A stretch of DNA of 64,000 bases from Desertimonas sp963772825 (GTDB lineage Bacteria > Actinomycetota > Acidimicrobiia > Acidimicrobiales > Ilumatobacteraceae): NCBI GenBank assembly GCA_963772825.1, contig CAVYYX010000001.1, positions 1 through 64,000 on the forward strand, given 5' to 3'. Position 1 is the stretch's first letter, and each line of letters starts with the position of its first letter. Positions 16,994 through 26,620 of the stretch are shown piece by piece. Below the pieces are notes generated by a model that was given only the letters and a program-made list of their open reading frames with translations, had not been told where the DNA came from and searched no databases. Made by a program: the position numbers and the translations under genes.

Positions 16994-18553
16994 CTACAGC
17001 GGCGTGGTGAAGTTCGTGGCCAGGTCGATCAGCAGGCGGGTGCCGTAGCCGGTGGCGCCCTTCGAGCGCCACGACTCGTCGGCATCGACCTTCATCACCG
17101 GGGCGATGTCGAGGTGCGCCCAGGGGATCTCGCCGACGAACTCGCTGAGGAACACGGCTGCGGTGATCGATCCGCCGTAGGGCCCGGCGACGTTCTTGAG
17201 GTCGGCGACGTCGGAGTCGAGCAGCTTGCGGTACCGCTTCGTCTCCAGCGGGAGCTGCCAGGCCGGCTCGTCGGTCGATTCGGCGGCGGCTCGGACCCGG
17301 TCGATCAAGCCCTGGTTGTTGCCGAGCACGCCGGCGTAGCCGAGGCCCAAGGCGACGAGGGCGGCGCCGGTGAGGGTGGCGATGTCGACGATCGCGTCGG
17401 GCGCTTCCTCGACGGCGAGGGCCAGACCGTCGGCCAGCACGAGGCGTCCCTCGGCGTCGGTGTTGTGCACCTCGACCGTCTTGCCGCCGTGGATGTGCAG
17501 GACGTCGCCGAGCTTCGTCGCCGAGCCGGACGGCATGTTGTCGGTACACATCAGGAACCCGGTCACGGTGTTGCGGCAGCCGGCGGCGGCGAGCGCCGAC
17601 ATCGCTGCGAGCACGGCGGCGGCGCCGGACATGTCCATCTTCATCGCCGCGTGCATCGGGTCACTCGGCTTGAGGCTGATCCCTCCGGAGTCGTACATGA
17701 TGCCCTTGCCGACGAGGGCGAGATGGGCGCTGCCCTTCGCCGACCGCCTCGGGCGGTAGGTCAGCTTGATCATGCACGGCGGCTCCGAGCTCCCGGCGTT
17801 GACGCCGAGGAGCCCGCCGCACCCGAGCTCGGCGAGGCGGTCGACGTCGAACACGTCGACCTCGAGGCTTGACTCCTTGCCGACTTCGGCGGCAAGCGCC
17901 GCCAGGCGCGTCGCCGTGAGGTGACTGGGCGGCGAGTTGGCGAGATCGCGGGCGAGGAGCGCGGCGCGCGACGTAGTGCGGCCACGAGCGATACCGGCCT
18001 CCACGGCGCGCTGCCGTTCCGCCGGCGACAACAACGTCAACGACTCCAGCTGCGGCCGCTCACCGTTGGACTTCAGCGACTCGAAGCGGTACCGGGCGAG
18101 TACGACTCCCTCGACGACGGCCTGCGCCGACGTGGCGGTGTCGCCGCCGGCCTCGTGCAGGCTGGTCGCCAGGGCGGAGTGCTTGGGCACGGCGCGGGCG
18201 AAGGCCGCCGCGGCGTCGCGCAGCTCGGCGAGCGATAGCTGGCCGGCGCCGGTGCCGATGGCCACGACGTCGGCGCCGTCACGTCGGGGAACGACCAGCG
18301 TCTGGCCGGCCTTGCCCTCGAAACCGAGGGCGGTCAGCGTCGCCCGGTCGACGCCGAGCTGGCGGGGCACCGTTCCCTTCTCCCCGACCGGCACGCCGAT
18401 CGCCCCAGCACCGCTCGGCGCGTTCCGGGCGACGCCGACAACGAGGTCGGCCAGGCGGCGCCACGACGGTGCCGGGTCGAACCAGCTGAGGTCGCGACTC
18501 ACCCTGGTGAGCGGTCCACGTCCGGCGGCGAGAGAATCGGTCTTCGTTGACAT
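16994..18553 (-). CDS. pepA: Leucyl aminopeptidase, M17 family
   Basis: A 519-residue cytosolic aminopeptidase. The catalytic C-terminal domain has VGKGIMYDSGGISLKPSDPM, MKMDMSGAAAVLAAM and the M17 signature NTDAEGRLVLADGL near residue 363, which provide the two-metal ligands and the catalytic Lys and Arg. The N-terminal third is the usual divergent macro-like domain. The start ATG follows GGAGGG. It is divergent from metH across a 137-bp region with inverted repeats. Confidence 0.92.
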   Translation of the reverse strand: MSTKTDSLAAGRGPLTRVSRDLSWFDPAPSWRRLADLVVGVARNAPSGAGAIGVPVGEKGTVPRQLGVDRATLTALGFEGKAGQTLVVPRRDGADVVAIGTGAGQLSLAELRDAAAAFARAVPKHSALATSLHEAGGDTATSAQAVVEGVVLARYRFESLKSNGERPQLESLTLLSPAERQRAVEAGIARGRTTSRAALLARDLANSPPSHLTATRLAALAAEVGKESSLEVDVFDVDRLAELGCGGLLGVNAGSSEPPCMIKLTYRPRRSAKGSAHLALVGKGIMYDSGGISLKPSDPMHAAMKMDMSGAAAVLAAMSALAAAGCRNTVTGFLMCTDNMPSGSATKLGDVLHIHGGKTVEVHNTDAEGRLVLADGLALAVEEAPDAIVDIATLTGAALVALGLGYAGVLGNNQGLIDRVRAAAESTDEPAWQLPLETKRYRKLLDSDVADLKNVAGPYGGSITAAVFLSEFVGEIPWAHLDIAPVMKVDADESWRSKGATGYGTRLLIDLATNFTTPL

Positions 18554-18581
18554 CGCCCTCCAGTCTGGCGGGCCGATCGGG

Positions 18582-18656
18582 ATCTGGGGAAGATTCGTGG
18601 CAGACCCTGACACGGATCCTCCCCAGACGTCCCGGTGGCACGGAAGTTCCCCAGAT
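18582..18656. promoter_or_regulatory. Inverted-repeat cluster between pepA and metH
   Basis: ATCTGGGGAA at 18582-18591 is repeated in inverse as TTCCCCAGAT at 18647-18656 (perfect 10-bp arms), and TCTGGGGA at 18583-18590 also pairs with TCCCCAGA at 18620-18627, with extra matches GAT/ATC and GTG/CAC inside. Three sites of one motif in a divergent promoter region suggest a regulator-binding array or alternative hairpins. A TAGCCT at 18676-18681 could be the metH -10 box. Confidence 0.45.
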
Positions 18657-18690
18657 GGTGGAACGGGGTGGCCGGTAGCCTTGTCCGGCG

Positions 18691-21600
18691 ATGAATCGGC
18701 AGCCCTATCTCGACGCGGTCGCCGAACGCGTCGTGGTGTTCGACGGCGCGTTCGGGACGTACATCCAGGGCCTCGACCTGTCCGCCGACGACTTCGGCGG
18801 GGCCGACCTCGAGGGCTGCAACGAGATCCTCTGCCTCACCCGGCCCGACGCGATCCGCGACATGCACGCGGCGTTCTTCGAGGTCGGTGTCGATGCCGTC
18901 GAGACGGCGAGCTTCGGAAGCTTCTCGACGGTGCTCAACGAGTACGACATCGCCGACAAGGCCTACGAGGTCAGTGTCGCCGCCGGCCGTCTCGCCCGAG
19001 AGGTCGCCGACGGGTTCGCCGCCGACGGCCGCACGCGCTACGTCGCCGGCTCGATCGGTCCCGGCACGAAGCTCCCGAGCCTCGGGCACATCGGCTTCGC
19101 CGAGCTGCGCGACTCCTACGAGGAGCAGGCCGCCGGGCTCCTCGAAGGCGGCGTCGACCTGTTCATCATCGAGACCTGCATGGATCTCCTCCAGGTCAAG
19201 GCAGCGATGATCGCCTGTCGGCGGGCGATGAAGTCGGCGGGCCGTGCCGTGCCACTGCAGGTCCAGGTGACGATGGAGACGACCGGGCGGATGCTCGTCG
19301 GCAGCGAGATCGGCGCCGCCCTCGTATCGCTCGGGGCGATGCGCCCTGACGTGCTCGGCATCAACTGCGCCACCGGCCCGGCGGAGATGCAGGAGCACCT
19401 GCGCTTCCTCTCCCAGCACTCGGCGCTGCCGATCAGCGTGCTCCCCAACGCCGGGCTGCCGAGCGTCGTCGACGGGCGCACGCACTACGACCTCTCACCC
19501 GCCGACCTCGCCGTCTACCACCGGCGCCACGTCGCCGAGCTCGGCGTTTCGATCGTCGGCGGCTGCTGCGGCACGACCCCCGAGCACCTCCGCCAGGTCG
19601 TCGAGGCGGTCAGCGGCATCCAGCCGGCGCCCCGGTCGCCGTCGTTCGAGCCGAGCGTCTCGTCGATCTACAGCCCGGTCGCCCTCGCTCAGGACCTCAG
19701 CGTGCTGATGATCGGCGAGCGCACCAACGCCAACGGGTCGAAGGCATTCCGCGACGCGATGCTCGCTGCCGACTGGGACTCGTGCGTGAAGATGGCCAAC
19801 GAGCAGATCAAGGAGGGCGCCCACGTCCTCGACGTCTGCGTCGACTACGTCGGCCGTGACGGCGCCGTCGACATGGACGAGATCGCCAAGCGCTTCGCCA
19901 CGCAGTCCAGCGTGCCGCTCGTCATCGACTCAACCGAGCCGCCGGTCGTCGAGGCGGCGCTCACCCACATCGGTGGACGGGCGATCCTCAACTCGGCCAA
20001 CCTCGAGGACGGCGAGCTGCCGGGGAGCCGGATGGACCGCGTCTTCTCGCTCGCCCGCGACTACGGGGCGGCGGTGATCTGCCTGCTCATCGACGAGCGT
20101 GGCCAGGCCCGCGACGTCGAGTGGAAGATGGAGGTCGCCCACCGCATCACCGAGATCGCCACCGAGCGCTACGGCTTGCAGCCGAGCGACCTGATCTTCG
20201 ACGCCCTGACGTTCCCGCTGTCGACGGGCGACGACGACCTGCGCCGTGACGCCATCGCCACGATCGAGGCGATCCGCCGGATCAAGGCGGAGATCCCCGG
20301 GGCGTTCACGGTGCTCGGCCTGTCGAACGTCAGCTTCGGCCTGTCCCCTGCCGCCCGCCACGCCCTCAACAGCGTGTTCCTCCACGAGTGCGTCGAGGCC
20401 GGCCTCGACGCGGCGATCGTCCATGCCGCCAAGATCGTCCCGCTCAACCGCCTCCCCGCCGAACAACGAGATGTTTGCCTCGACCTCGTGTGGGACCGGC
20501 GGCGGCCCGACTACGACCCGCTCCAGCAGCTGCTCGAGGTGTTCGCCGACGTGAAGTCGACGAAGACCGAGAAACCCGACCGCAGTGGCATGCCGGTCGA
20601 CGAGCGCCTCAAGTCGCGGATCATCGACGGCGATCGCGAAGGCCTCACCGACGACCTCGACGTGGCGATGGCCGGTGGGATGGCGGCCCTCGACATCGTC
20701 AACAACGTGCTCCTCGACGGGATGAAGGTGGTCGGCGAGCTGTTCGGGTCGGGGCAGATGCAGCTGCCGTTCGTGCTGCAGTCGGCGGAGACGATGAAGA
20801 CGGCGGTCGCCTACCTCGAGCCGCACATGGACCGCCTCGACGGCTCGACGTCGAAGGGCAAGCTCGTCATCGGCACGGTGAAGGGCGACGTCCACGACAT
20901 CGGCAAGAACCTCGTCGACATCATCGCCACGAACAACGGCTACGAGGTCCACAACCTTGGCATCAAAGTGCCGATCGGCGAGATGGTCGCCAAGGTCAAA
21001 GAGGTGGACGCCGACGCCCTGGGCATGAGCGGGCTGCTCGTCAAGTCGACGCTGATCATGCGCGAGAACCTCGAGGAGCTGAACACGCTCGGGCTCAGCG
21101 AGATCCCGGTGCTGCTCGGCGGCGCCGCCCTCACCCGCCGCTACGTCGAGCGCGATCTGCGCGAGATCTACGAGGGCCGCCTGTTCTACGGCCGCGACGC
21201 GTTCGAAGGGCTGTCGACGCTCGACTCGCTGATGACGATGAAGCGCAGCGGCGAGTGGGACCCCGATTTTGGTCGGGTGCCGACGGGCCGTCAGCTTCCG
21301 GAGCGCACCGCGTCGGCCGACGCCGCCGTCGTCGAGGTCCCGCGGCGATCGCCGACGGTCGCCGCCGACAACGAGGTGTTCACTCCCCCGTTCATCGGCT
21401 CGCGGATCGTCAAGGGGATCTCCCTCGACGAGATCGCGACGTTCGTCAACGAGACGGCGTTGTACCGCAACCAATGGCAGTTCCGGCCCGAGCGGGTCAT
21501 CGGCGAGGACCGCCCGGAGAACGACGACGAGTTCAAGACGCGCATCCGGGCGACGTTCCGCGAACAGCTCGCCGCGGCGAAGGCGTCGGGTGTGCTCGTG

Positions 21601-22188
21601 CCGCAGCTCGTCTACGGATACTTCCCGGCGAATGGCGACGGCGACGACCTCGTCGTGTGGACCGACGAGACGCGCAGCACCGAGGCGGCACGCTTCCACT
21701 ACCCGCGCCAGCAGGTCGAGCCGTTCCTGTGCATCGCCGACATGTTCCGTCCGATCGAATCCGGTGAGATCGATTACGCCTGCTTCCACATCGTCACGAT
21801 GGGATCGGCCGTCAGCGAGGAGACGGCCCGCTTGTTCGCCGCCAACGAGTACCAGCGCTACCTCCTGCTCCACGGCCTCGGCGTCGAGCTGGCCGAGGCC
21901 CTCGCCGAGTACTGGCACAAGCGGATCCGCGAGGAGTGGGGGTTCGTCGGCGAGGACGGACCGACGATCGGCGGGCTGTTCCGCCAGCAGTACCGCGGCG
22001 GGCGCTACTCGTGGGGCTACCCGGCGTGCCCCGACCTCGAGGACAACGCCACCGTCGCCGCCCTGCTCGGCGCCGACCGCCTCGGCATCGAGGTCAGCGA
22101 AGACACCGGTTGGCAGTATCACCCGGAGCAGACGACCTCGGCGATCATCTGCCATCACCCCCAAGCCAAGTACTTCGTCGCCCGGTGA
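18691..22188 (+). CDS. metH: Cobalamin-dependent methionine synthase
   Basis: A 1165-residue multidomain enzyme that transfers a methyl group from methyltetrahydrofolate to homocysteine through cobalamin. The homocysteine domain (1 to about 310) has FDGAFGTYIQ and the zinc motif GGCCGTTPEH at 290. The folate domain has MIGERTNANGSKAFR and NSANLEDGE. The B12 domain has DVHDIGKNL near 733 and GMSGLLVKSTL. The reactivation domain (about 900-1165) ends with GYPACPDLEDN. All domains and expected motifs are present. No cobalamin riboswitch is evident in the short upstream region. Confidence 0.97.
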   Translation: MNRQPYLDAVAERVVVFDGAFGTYIQGLDLSADDFGGADLEGCNEILCLTRPDAIRDMHAAFFEVGVDAVETASFGSFSTVLNEYDIADKAYEVSVAAGRLAREVADGFAADGRTRYVAGSIGPGTKLPSLGHIGFAELRDSYEEQAAGLLEGGVDLFIIETCMDLLQVKAAMIACRRAMKSAGRAVPLQVQVTMETTGRMLVGSEIGAALVSLGAMRPDVLGINCATGPAEMQEHLRFLSQHSALPISVLPNAGLPSVVDGRTHYDLSPADLAVYHRRHVAELGVSIVGGCCGTTPEHLRQVVEAVSGIQPAPRSPSFEPSVSSIYSPVALAQDLSVLMIGERTNANGSKAFRDAMLAADWDSCVKMANEQIKEGAHVLDVCVDYVGRDGAVDMDEIAKRFATQSSVPLVIDSTEPPVVEAALTHIGGRAILNSANLEDGELPGSRMDRVFSLARDYGAAVICLLIDERGQARDVEWKMEVAHRITEIATERYGLQPSDLIFDALTFPLSTGDDDLRRDAIATIEAIRRIKAEIPGAFTVLGLSNVSFGLSPAARHALNSVFLHECVEAGLDAAIVHAAKIVPLNRLPAEQRDVCLDLVWDRRRPDYDPLQQLLEVFADVKSTKTEKPDRSGMPVDERLKSRIIDGDREGLTDDLDVAMAGGMAALDIVNNVLLDGMKVVGELFGSGQMQLPFVLQSAETMKTAVAYLEPHMDRLDGSTSKGKLVIGTVKGDVHDIGKNLVDIIATNNGYEVHNLGIKVPIGEMVAKVKEVDADALGMSGLLVKSTLIMRENLEELNTLGLSEIPVLLGGAALTRRYVERDLREIYEGRLFYGRDAFEGLSTLDSLMTMKRSGEWDPDFGRVPTGRQLPERTASADAAVVEVPRRSPTVAADNEVFTPPFIGSRIVKGISLDEIATFVNETALYRNQWQFRPERVIGEDRPENDDEFKTRIRATFREQLAAAKASGVLVPQLVYGYFPANGDGDDLVVWTDETRSTEAARFHYPRQQVEPFLCIADMFRPIESGEIDYACFHIVTMGSAVSEETARLFAANEYQRYLLLHGLGVELAEALAEYWHKRIREEWGFVGEDGPTIGGLFRQQYRGGRYSWGYPACPDLEDNATVAALLGADRLGIEVSEDTGWQYHPEQTTSAIICHHPQAKYFVAR

Positions 22189-22199
22189 ACGACCGTTCA

Positions 22200-22225
22200 T
22201 TGCGTTCCCCGGCCACGCCGGCCGG
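22200..22225. repeat. 26-bp dispersed repeat, copy 1
   Basis: TTGCGTTCCCCGGCCACGC followed by one variable base and GGCCGG. It matches 40958-40983 at 25 of 26 bases. Both copies begin 12-17 bp after the stop codon of a large gene and precede an ABC transporter gene. The rest of the gap to 22291 is GC-rich with no evident gene. Confidence 0.55.
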
Positions 22226-22291
22226 TGTTGGCCGCTCCCTCCGCTGGCGCTTCGCTCGCTCGCAGCGGTACAGGTAGGTCAACAGCCGTAC

Positions 22292-24022
22292 ATGCTGGTC
22301 TCGCTGATCGTCCGATCGATTCGCCCGTACCGGCGGCGGGTCACCCTGATCATCGTCTTCCAGGCCATCGCCACGATGGCATCGCTGCAGCTGCCGAGCC
22401 TCAATGCCGACATCATCGACAACGGTGTGGCGAACGGCGACACCGGCTACATCGTCGGCGCCGGCGGGGAGATGCTGCTGCTCACGGTCGTCCAGATCGT
22501 CGCCTCGATCGCCGCCACCTGGTTCAGCGCCGGGGTGGCGATGGGCGTCGGTCGAGACCTGCGGGCCGGGATCTTCCACCACGTCGGGACGTTCTCCGCC
22601 CGCGAGATGGGCCGCTTCGGCGCCGCTTCACTGATCACCCGCAACACCAACGACGTCCAGCAGGTCCAGATCCTCGTGCTGATGACGTTCACGATGCTCG
22701 TGATGGCCCCGATCATGGCCGTCGGCGGGATCGTCATGGCGATGCGAGAGGGCTTCTCGCTGTCGTGGCTGTTGCTCGTCAGCGTGCCGGCGCTGATCCT
22801 CGCGGTCGCCTTCATCGTCAGCCGGATGATCCCCGGTTTCCGCAAGGTGCAGGAGCGCACCGACGACGTCAACCGAGTGCTGCGCGAGCAGATCGCCGGG
22901 ATCCGGGTCGTCCGGGCGTTCGTCCGCGAGGACAGCGAGGCGGCCCGCTTCGGCACGTCCAACGACCAGCTCACCGACGCCGCCATCTGGGTCGGTCAGT
23001 GGATGGCCCTGATGTTTCCGACGGTGATGTTCGTGTTCAACGTGTCGAGCGTTGCCGTGCTGTGGTTCGGCGCCGGCCCGGTGGATGACGGGTCGTTGCA
23101 GATCGGCTCGCTCACCGCCTTCCTCAGCTACCTCATGCAGATCCTGATGGCGGTGATGATGGCCACGTTCGTCGCGGTGCTGGCGCCGCGTGCGTCGGTG
23201 TCCGCCGACCGCATCGGCGAGGTGCTGGCCACGGAGTCGTCGGTCGCCCCGCCGCACCAGCCGGTCACCGAGGTCCACACCTTCGGACGCGTCGAGTTGC
23301 GCGAGGTCACGTTCCACTACCCCGGCGCCGAGCTGCCGGTGCTCAATGGCGTGTCGTTCGCCGTCGGGCCGGGCGAGACGACGGCGATCATCGGCAGCAC
23401 GGGCGCCGGAAAGACGACCCTGCTCAATCTCATCCCCCGCCTGTTCGACGTCACCGGGGGGGCCGTGTTGGTCGACGGTGTCGACGTTCGCGACCTCGAT
23501 CCGGAGCTGTTGTGGAGCCGCGTCGGTGTCGTTCCCCAGGCTGCCTACCTGTTCAACGGCACGATCGCCAGCAACCTGCGCTACGGGCTGCCCACGGCGA
23601 CCGAGGCCGAGATGTGGGACGCCCTCACCGTGGCCCAGGCCGCCGACTTCGTCCGGGCGTTGCCGGACGGCCTGGAGGCGTCCGTCGCCCAGGGCGGCAC
23701 GAACTACTCAGGTGGCCAGCGCCAGCGGCTGGCGATCGCCAGAGCGCTGATCCGGCGCCCGGAGATCTACCTGTTCGACGATGCCTTCTCGGCGCTCGAC
23801 CTCGGCACCGATGCCAGGCTGCGCGCTGCCCTGGCGCCGCGGACCCGGGATGCTGCGGTGATCATCGTCGCCCAGCGCGTGTCGACGATCGTCGGCGCCG
23901 ACGACATCGTGGTGCTCGAGGATGGGCTCGTCGTCGGTCGCGGGACGCACGACGAGTTGCTGGCCGGCTGCCCGACCTACGCCGAGATCGTCGAGTCGCA
24001 GGCGGCGAGTGAGGCGGCGTGA
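22292..24022 (+). CDS. ABC exporter half-transporter, degenerate-ATPase partner
   Basis: A 576-residue type IV exporter half: six transmembrane helices (first about 300 residues), then a nucleotide-binding domain with Walker A GSTGAGKT near 367 and signature YSGGQRQRL. Walker B reads IYLFDDAFSALD, with Asp in place of the catalytic Glu, and the H-loop has VAQRVST with Gln for His. These changes mark the non-hydrolysing half of heterodimeric exporters such as BmrCD. The gene overlaps its partner by 4 bp (GTGA). The start ATG (MLVSLIVRSIRPYRRR) is the first Met just before helix 1. Confidence 0.88.
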   Translation: MLVSLIVRSIRPYRRRVTLIIVFQAIATMASLQLPSLNADIIDNGVANGDTGYIVGAGGEMLLLTVVQIVASIAATWFSAGVAMGVGRDLRAGIFHHVGTFSAREMGRFGAASLITRNTNDVQQVQILVLMTFTMLVMAPIMAVGGIVMAMREGFSLSWLLLVSVPALILAVAFIVSRMIPGFRKVQERTDDVNRVLREQIAGIRVVRAFVREDSEAARFGTSNDQLTDAAIWVGQWMALMFPTVMFVFNVSSVAVLWFGAGPVDDGSLQIGSLTAFLSYLMQILMAVMMATFVAVLAPRASVSADRIGEVLATESSVAPPHQPVTEVHTFGRVELREVTFHYPGAELPVLNGVSFAVGPGETTAIIGSTGAGKTTLLNLIPRLFDVTGGAVLVDGVDVRDLDPELLWSRVGVVPQAAYLFNGTIASNLRYGLPTATEAEMWDALTVAQAADFVRALPDGLEASVAQGGTNYSGGQRQRLAIARALIRRPEIYLFDDAFSALDLGTDARLRAALAPRTRDAAVIIVAQRVSTIVGADDIVVLEDGLVVGRGTHDELLAGCPTYAEIVESQAASEAA

Positions 24023-26046
24023 GCGACGACGGCCAGTCGGAGACCCTTGCGCCCCGCTCGGCGGCGCGCTTGCCGGCGGCCGCCGCCGACGTGCAGCGTC
24101 GCGGCCCGATGGCCAACCTCGCGGCGCCGACCGAGAAGGCCGTCCACTTCAAGTCGTCGTTGGGTCGCCTCGTCGCCCGCTTGCGGCCAGAGCGCCTCGG
24201 TCTCCTACTGGTGATCTCTCTTGCCACGATCAGCGTCGGCCTCACGGTCGTCGGACCCCGCATCCTCGGCGTGGCCACGGACATCATCTTCCGCGGCGTG
24301 ATCGGTGGTCGGATGCCGGCCGGTGAGAGCGCCGCCGAGGCCGAGGCGCGGCTGCGCGCCAGCGGCGACGACCGCCTCGCTGACGTCGTCGGAGGGATGG
24401 ACGTCGTACCCGGTCGCGGCATCCAGTTCGACGAGTTGCGCAACATCCTGCTGCTCGCCCTCGTGTTGTACATCGTGGCGGCGATCTTGGCGATGGCCCA
24501 GGGCCGGCTGCTCAACCGCATCGTCAACCGCGCCGTTCGACGCCTGCGCGGCGACGTCGAGGACAAGCTGCACCGCCTCCCGCTGAGCTACTTCGACCGC
24601 CTGCCCCGAGGCGAGATCCTCAGCCGGGCGACGAACGACATCGACAACATCCAGCAGAGCATGCAACAGACCCTCAGCCAGTTGCTGATCTCGACGCTGA
24701 CGGTCATCGGCGTGGTGGCGATGATGATCTCGATCTCACCGCTGCTCGCGTCGCTGGCGCTGCTGACCATCCCGCTGGTGCTGCTCGTCACCCGCCAGAT
24801 CGCCAAGCGCTCGAAGCGCAAGTTCATCGCCCAGTGGGCCCACACCGGCAGACTCAACGGACAGATCGAGGAGGCCTTCAGCGGGCACTCGCTGGTCAAG
24901 GTGTTCGGCCGCCAGAGCGAGGTCGAGGAGAGCTTCGATGTCGAGAACGAGCAGCTCTACGAAGCCAGCTTCGGCGCCCAGTTCATCTCCGGGTTGATCA
25001 TGCCGGCGACGATGTTCATCGGGAACCTCAACTACGTCGCGATCGCCGTCGTCGGTGGACTGCGCGTGGCGTCGGGGGCCCTCACGCTCGGCGACGTGCA
25101 GGCCTTCGTGCAGTACTCGCGCCAGTTCACCCAACCGCTCACCCAGGTCGCCTCGATGATGAACGTGTTGCAGTCGGGGGTCGCTTCGGCCGAACGGGTC
25201 TTCGAACTGCTCGACGCCACCGAGGAACGACCCGACCCCGTCGACCCGGCGACGCTCGGCGATGTCCGCGGTCACGTCGAGTTCGACGACGTGTCGTTCC
25301 GGTACGTCCCGGAACGTCCACTCATCGAGCACCTCTCGCTCGACGTGCGGCCCGGTCAGACGATCGCCATCGTCGGGCCGACGGGGGCCGGCAAGACCAC
25401 ACTCGTCAACCTGATCATGCGTTTCTACGAGCTCGACGACGGGGCGATCCGCCTCGACGGCGTCGACATCGCGACGATGCGTCGCCGCGACGTGCGCGGC
25501 GAGATCGGCATGGTCCTCCAGGACGCCTGGCTGTTCGGTGGCACGATCCGCGACAACATCGCCTACGGCGGTCACGGGGCGACCGAGGAGGAGGTCCTCG
25601 AGGCGGCGCGGATCAGCTACGTCGACCGCTTCGTGCACTCGCTCCCCGACGGCTACGACACGATCGTCGATGACGAGGGCAGCAACCTCAGCGCCGGCGA
25701 GCGCCAGCTGCTCACGATCGCCAGGGCGTTCCTCGCCGATCCGGCAATCCTCATCCTCGACGAGGCGACGAGCTCCGTCGACACGCGCACCGAGGTCCTC
25801 GTGCAGCACGCCATGGCCGCGCTGCGCGCCGACCGCACCAGCTTCGTGATCGCTCACCGCCTGTCGACGATCCGTGACGCCGACACGATCCTCGTGATGG
25901 AGGACGGTCAGATCGTCGAGCAGGGCGACCACGACGAGCTGCTCGAACAGCGCGGCGCCTACTACCGCCTCTACAACGCCCAGTTCACCGGCCCGCTCGT
26001 CGAGGAAGTGGACGAGGAACTTGTCGACGCCACGGCCGCGCCGTGA
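24019..26046 (+). CDS. ABC exporter half-transporter, catalytic partner
   Basis: A 675-residue exporter half with an N-terminal extension of about 50 residues and an extracytoplasmic insertion (residues about 95-135, acidic and charged) between helices 1 and 2. The ATPase domain has Walker A GPTGAGKTT near 453, signature LSAGERQLL (Ala for Gly) and a full catalytic Walker B ILILDEATSSVDTRTE with His in IAHRLSTI. Together with the preceding gene it should form a heterodimer with one working ATP site. The substrate is unknown; drugs or lipids are typical. Confidence 0.88.
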   Translation: MSDDGQSETLAPRSAARLPAAAADVQRRGPMANLAAPTEKAVHFKSSLGRLVARLRPERLGLLLVISLATISVGLTVVGPRILGVATDIIFRGVIGGRMPAGESAAEAEARLRASGDDRLADVVGGMDVVPGRGIQFDELRNILLLALVLYIVAAILAMAQGRLLNRIVNRAVRRLRGDVEDKLHRLPLSYFDRLPRGEILSRATNDIDNIQQSMQQTLSQLLISTLTVIGVVAMMISISPLLASLALLTIPLVLLVTRQIAKRSKRKFIAQWAHTGRLNGQIEEAFSGHSLVKVFGRQSEVEESFDVENEQLYEASFGAQFISGLIMPATMFIGNLNYVAIAVVGGLRVASGALTLGDVQAFVQYSRQFTQPLTQVASMMNVLQSGVASAERVFELLDATEERPDPVDPATLGDVRGHVEFDDVSFRYVPERPLIEHLSLDVRPGQTIAIVGPTGAGKTTLVNLIMRFYELDDGAIRLDGVDIATMRRRDVRGEIGMVLQDAWLFGGTIRDNIAYGGHGATEEEVLEAARISYVDRFVHSLPDGYDTIVDDEGSNLSAGERQLLTIARAFLADPAILILDEATSSVDTRTEVLVQHAMAALRADRTSFVIAHRLSTIRDADTILVMEDGQIVEQGDHDELLEQRGAYYRLYNAQFTGPLVEEVDEELVDATAAP

Positions 26047-26076
26047 TCACGCCGCCCGTTGGAGTGTTTCCTGCCG

Positions 26077-26134
26077 TCGGAGTGTTACCTGCCGGGAAAC
26101 TCGACACTTGACACTCCGATGACGGTTCCCGGCA
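26077..26134. terminator. Interleaved inverted repeats between convergent genes
   Basis: Two perfect 9-bp inverted repeats are interleaved: TCGGAGTGT (26077-26085) with ACACTCCGA (26111-26119), and TGCCGGGAA (26090-26098) with TTCCCGGCA (26126-26134). They cannot both form as simple hairpins but could form a pseudoknot, or act as alternative terminators for the two convergent transcripts. An upstream GGAGTGTT unit is also repeated directly at 26061 and 26079. Confidence 0.5.
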
Positions 26135-26140
26135 CCCGCC

Positions 26141-26506
26141 TCAACCGAAGTCGGCGAACAACTCGCTGACCCGCTCGGTGGGGCGGCCGATGAATGCCCG
26201 ATCGGCCGTGACGATCAGCGGCCGTTCCATCAGTTCCGGGTGTTCGGTGAGGATCGCCACGATGCCGTCGGTCGTCGCCACGTCGTCGGCAACGATGTCG
26301 AAGTCCTCCCAGCGTTCACGCCGGACGAGGCGGGAGGGTGGGTCATCGAGCTTGGCGATGATCGCCCGCAGCTCGTCGGCCGTCGGCGGCACTTCCAGGT
26401 ACTTGACGACCTCGACGGAGACTTCGTCGCCCGCTCCATCGGCGATCTTCAGCGCCTGACGCGACTTCGTGCAACGAGGGTTGTGGTAGAGGGTGACGTC
26501 AGCCAT
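26141..26506 (-). CDS. ArsC/Spx-family thioredoxin-fold reductase
   Basis: A 121-residue protein with HNPRCTKSRQAL at the N-terminus. The catalytic Cys is residue 12. RPLIVTADRAFIGRPTERV near the C-terminus matches the arsenate-reductase fold. It resembles the glutaredoxin-coupled ArsC group (also called YfgD-like), whose members reduce arsenate or have unknown thiol roles. No other arsenic gene is nearby, so arsenate reduction is not certain. Confidence 0.85.
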   Translation of the reverse strand: MADVTLYHNPRCTKSRQALKIADGAGDEVSVEVVKYLEVPPTADELRAIIAKLDDPPSRLVRRERWEDFDIVADDVATTDGIVAILTEHPELMERPLIVTADRAFIGRPTERVSELFADFG

Positions 26507-26620
26507 GGGTCACATTCAACTCGGCCACCGACGGCCTCTCACGATCACCATGACACCCCTTCTCTAGGGTCACCGGTACCCGACATCTCCCTGGACTTCT
26601 GCTCACTCAGGGAGCAACAC

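Noticed and set aside
18554..18690. Cobalamin or SAM riboswitch before metH
   Set aside because: The gap is too short for a cobalamin riboswitch with its own promoter, and I see no B12-box or SAM-aptamer core. A covariance-model scan would settle it.
19930..22200. A 756-codon minus-strand frame opposite metH
   Set aside because: It is the shadow of metH codon bias. It shows no domains and low-complexity Asp/Val/Gly composition.
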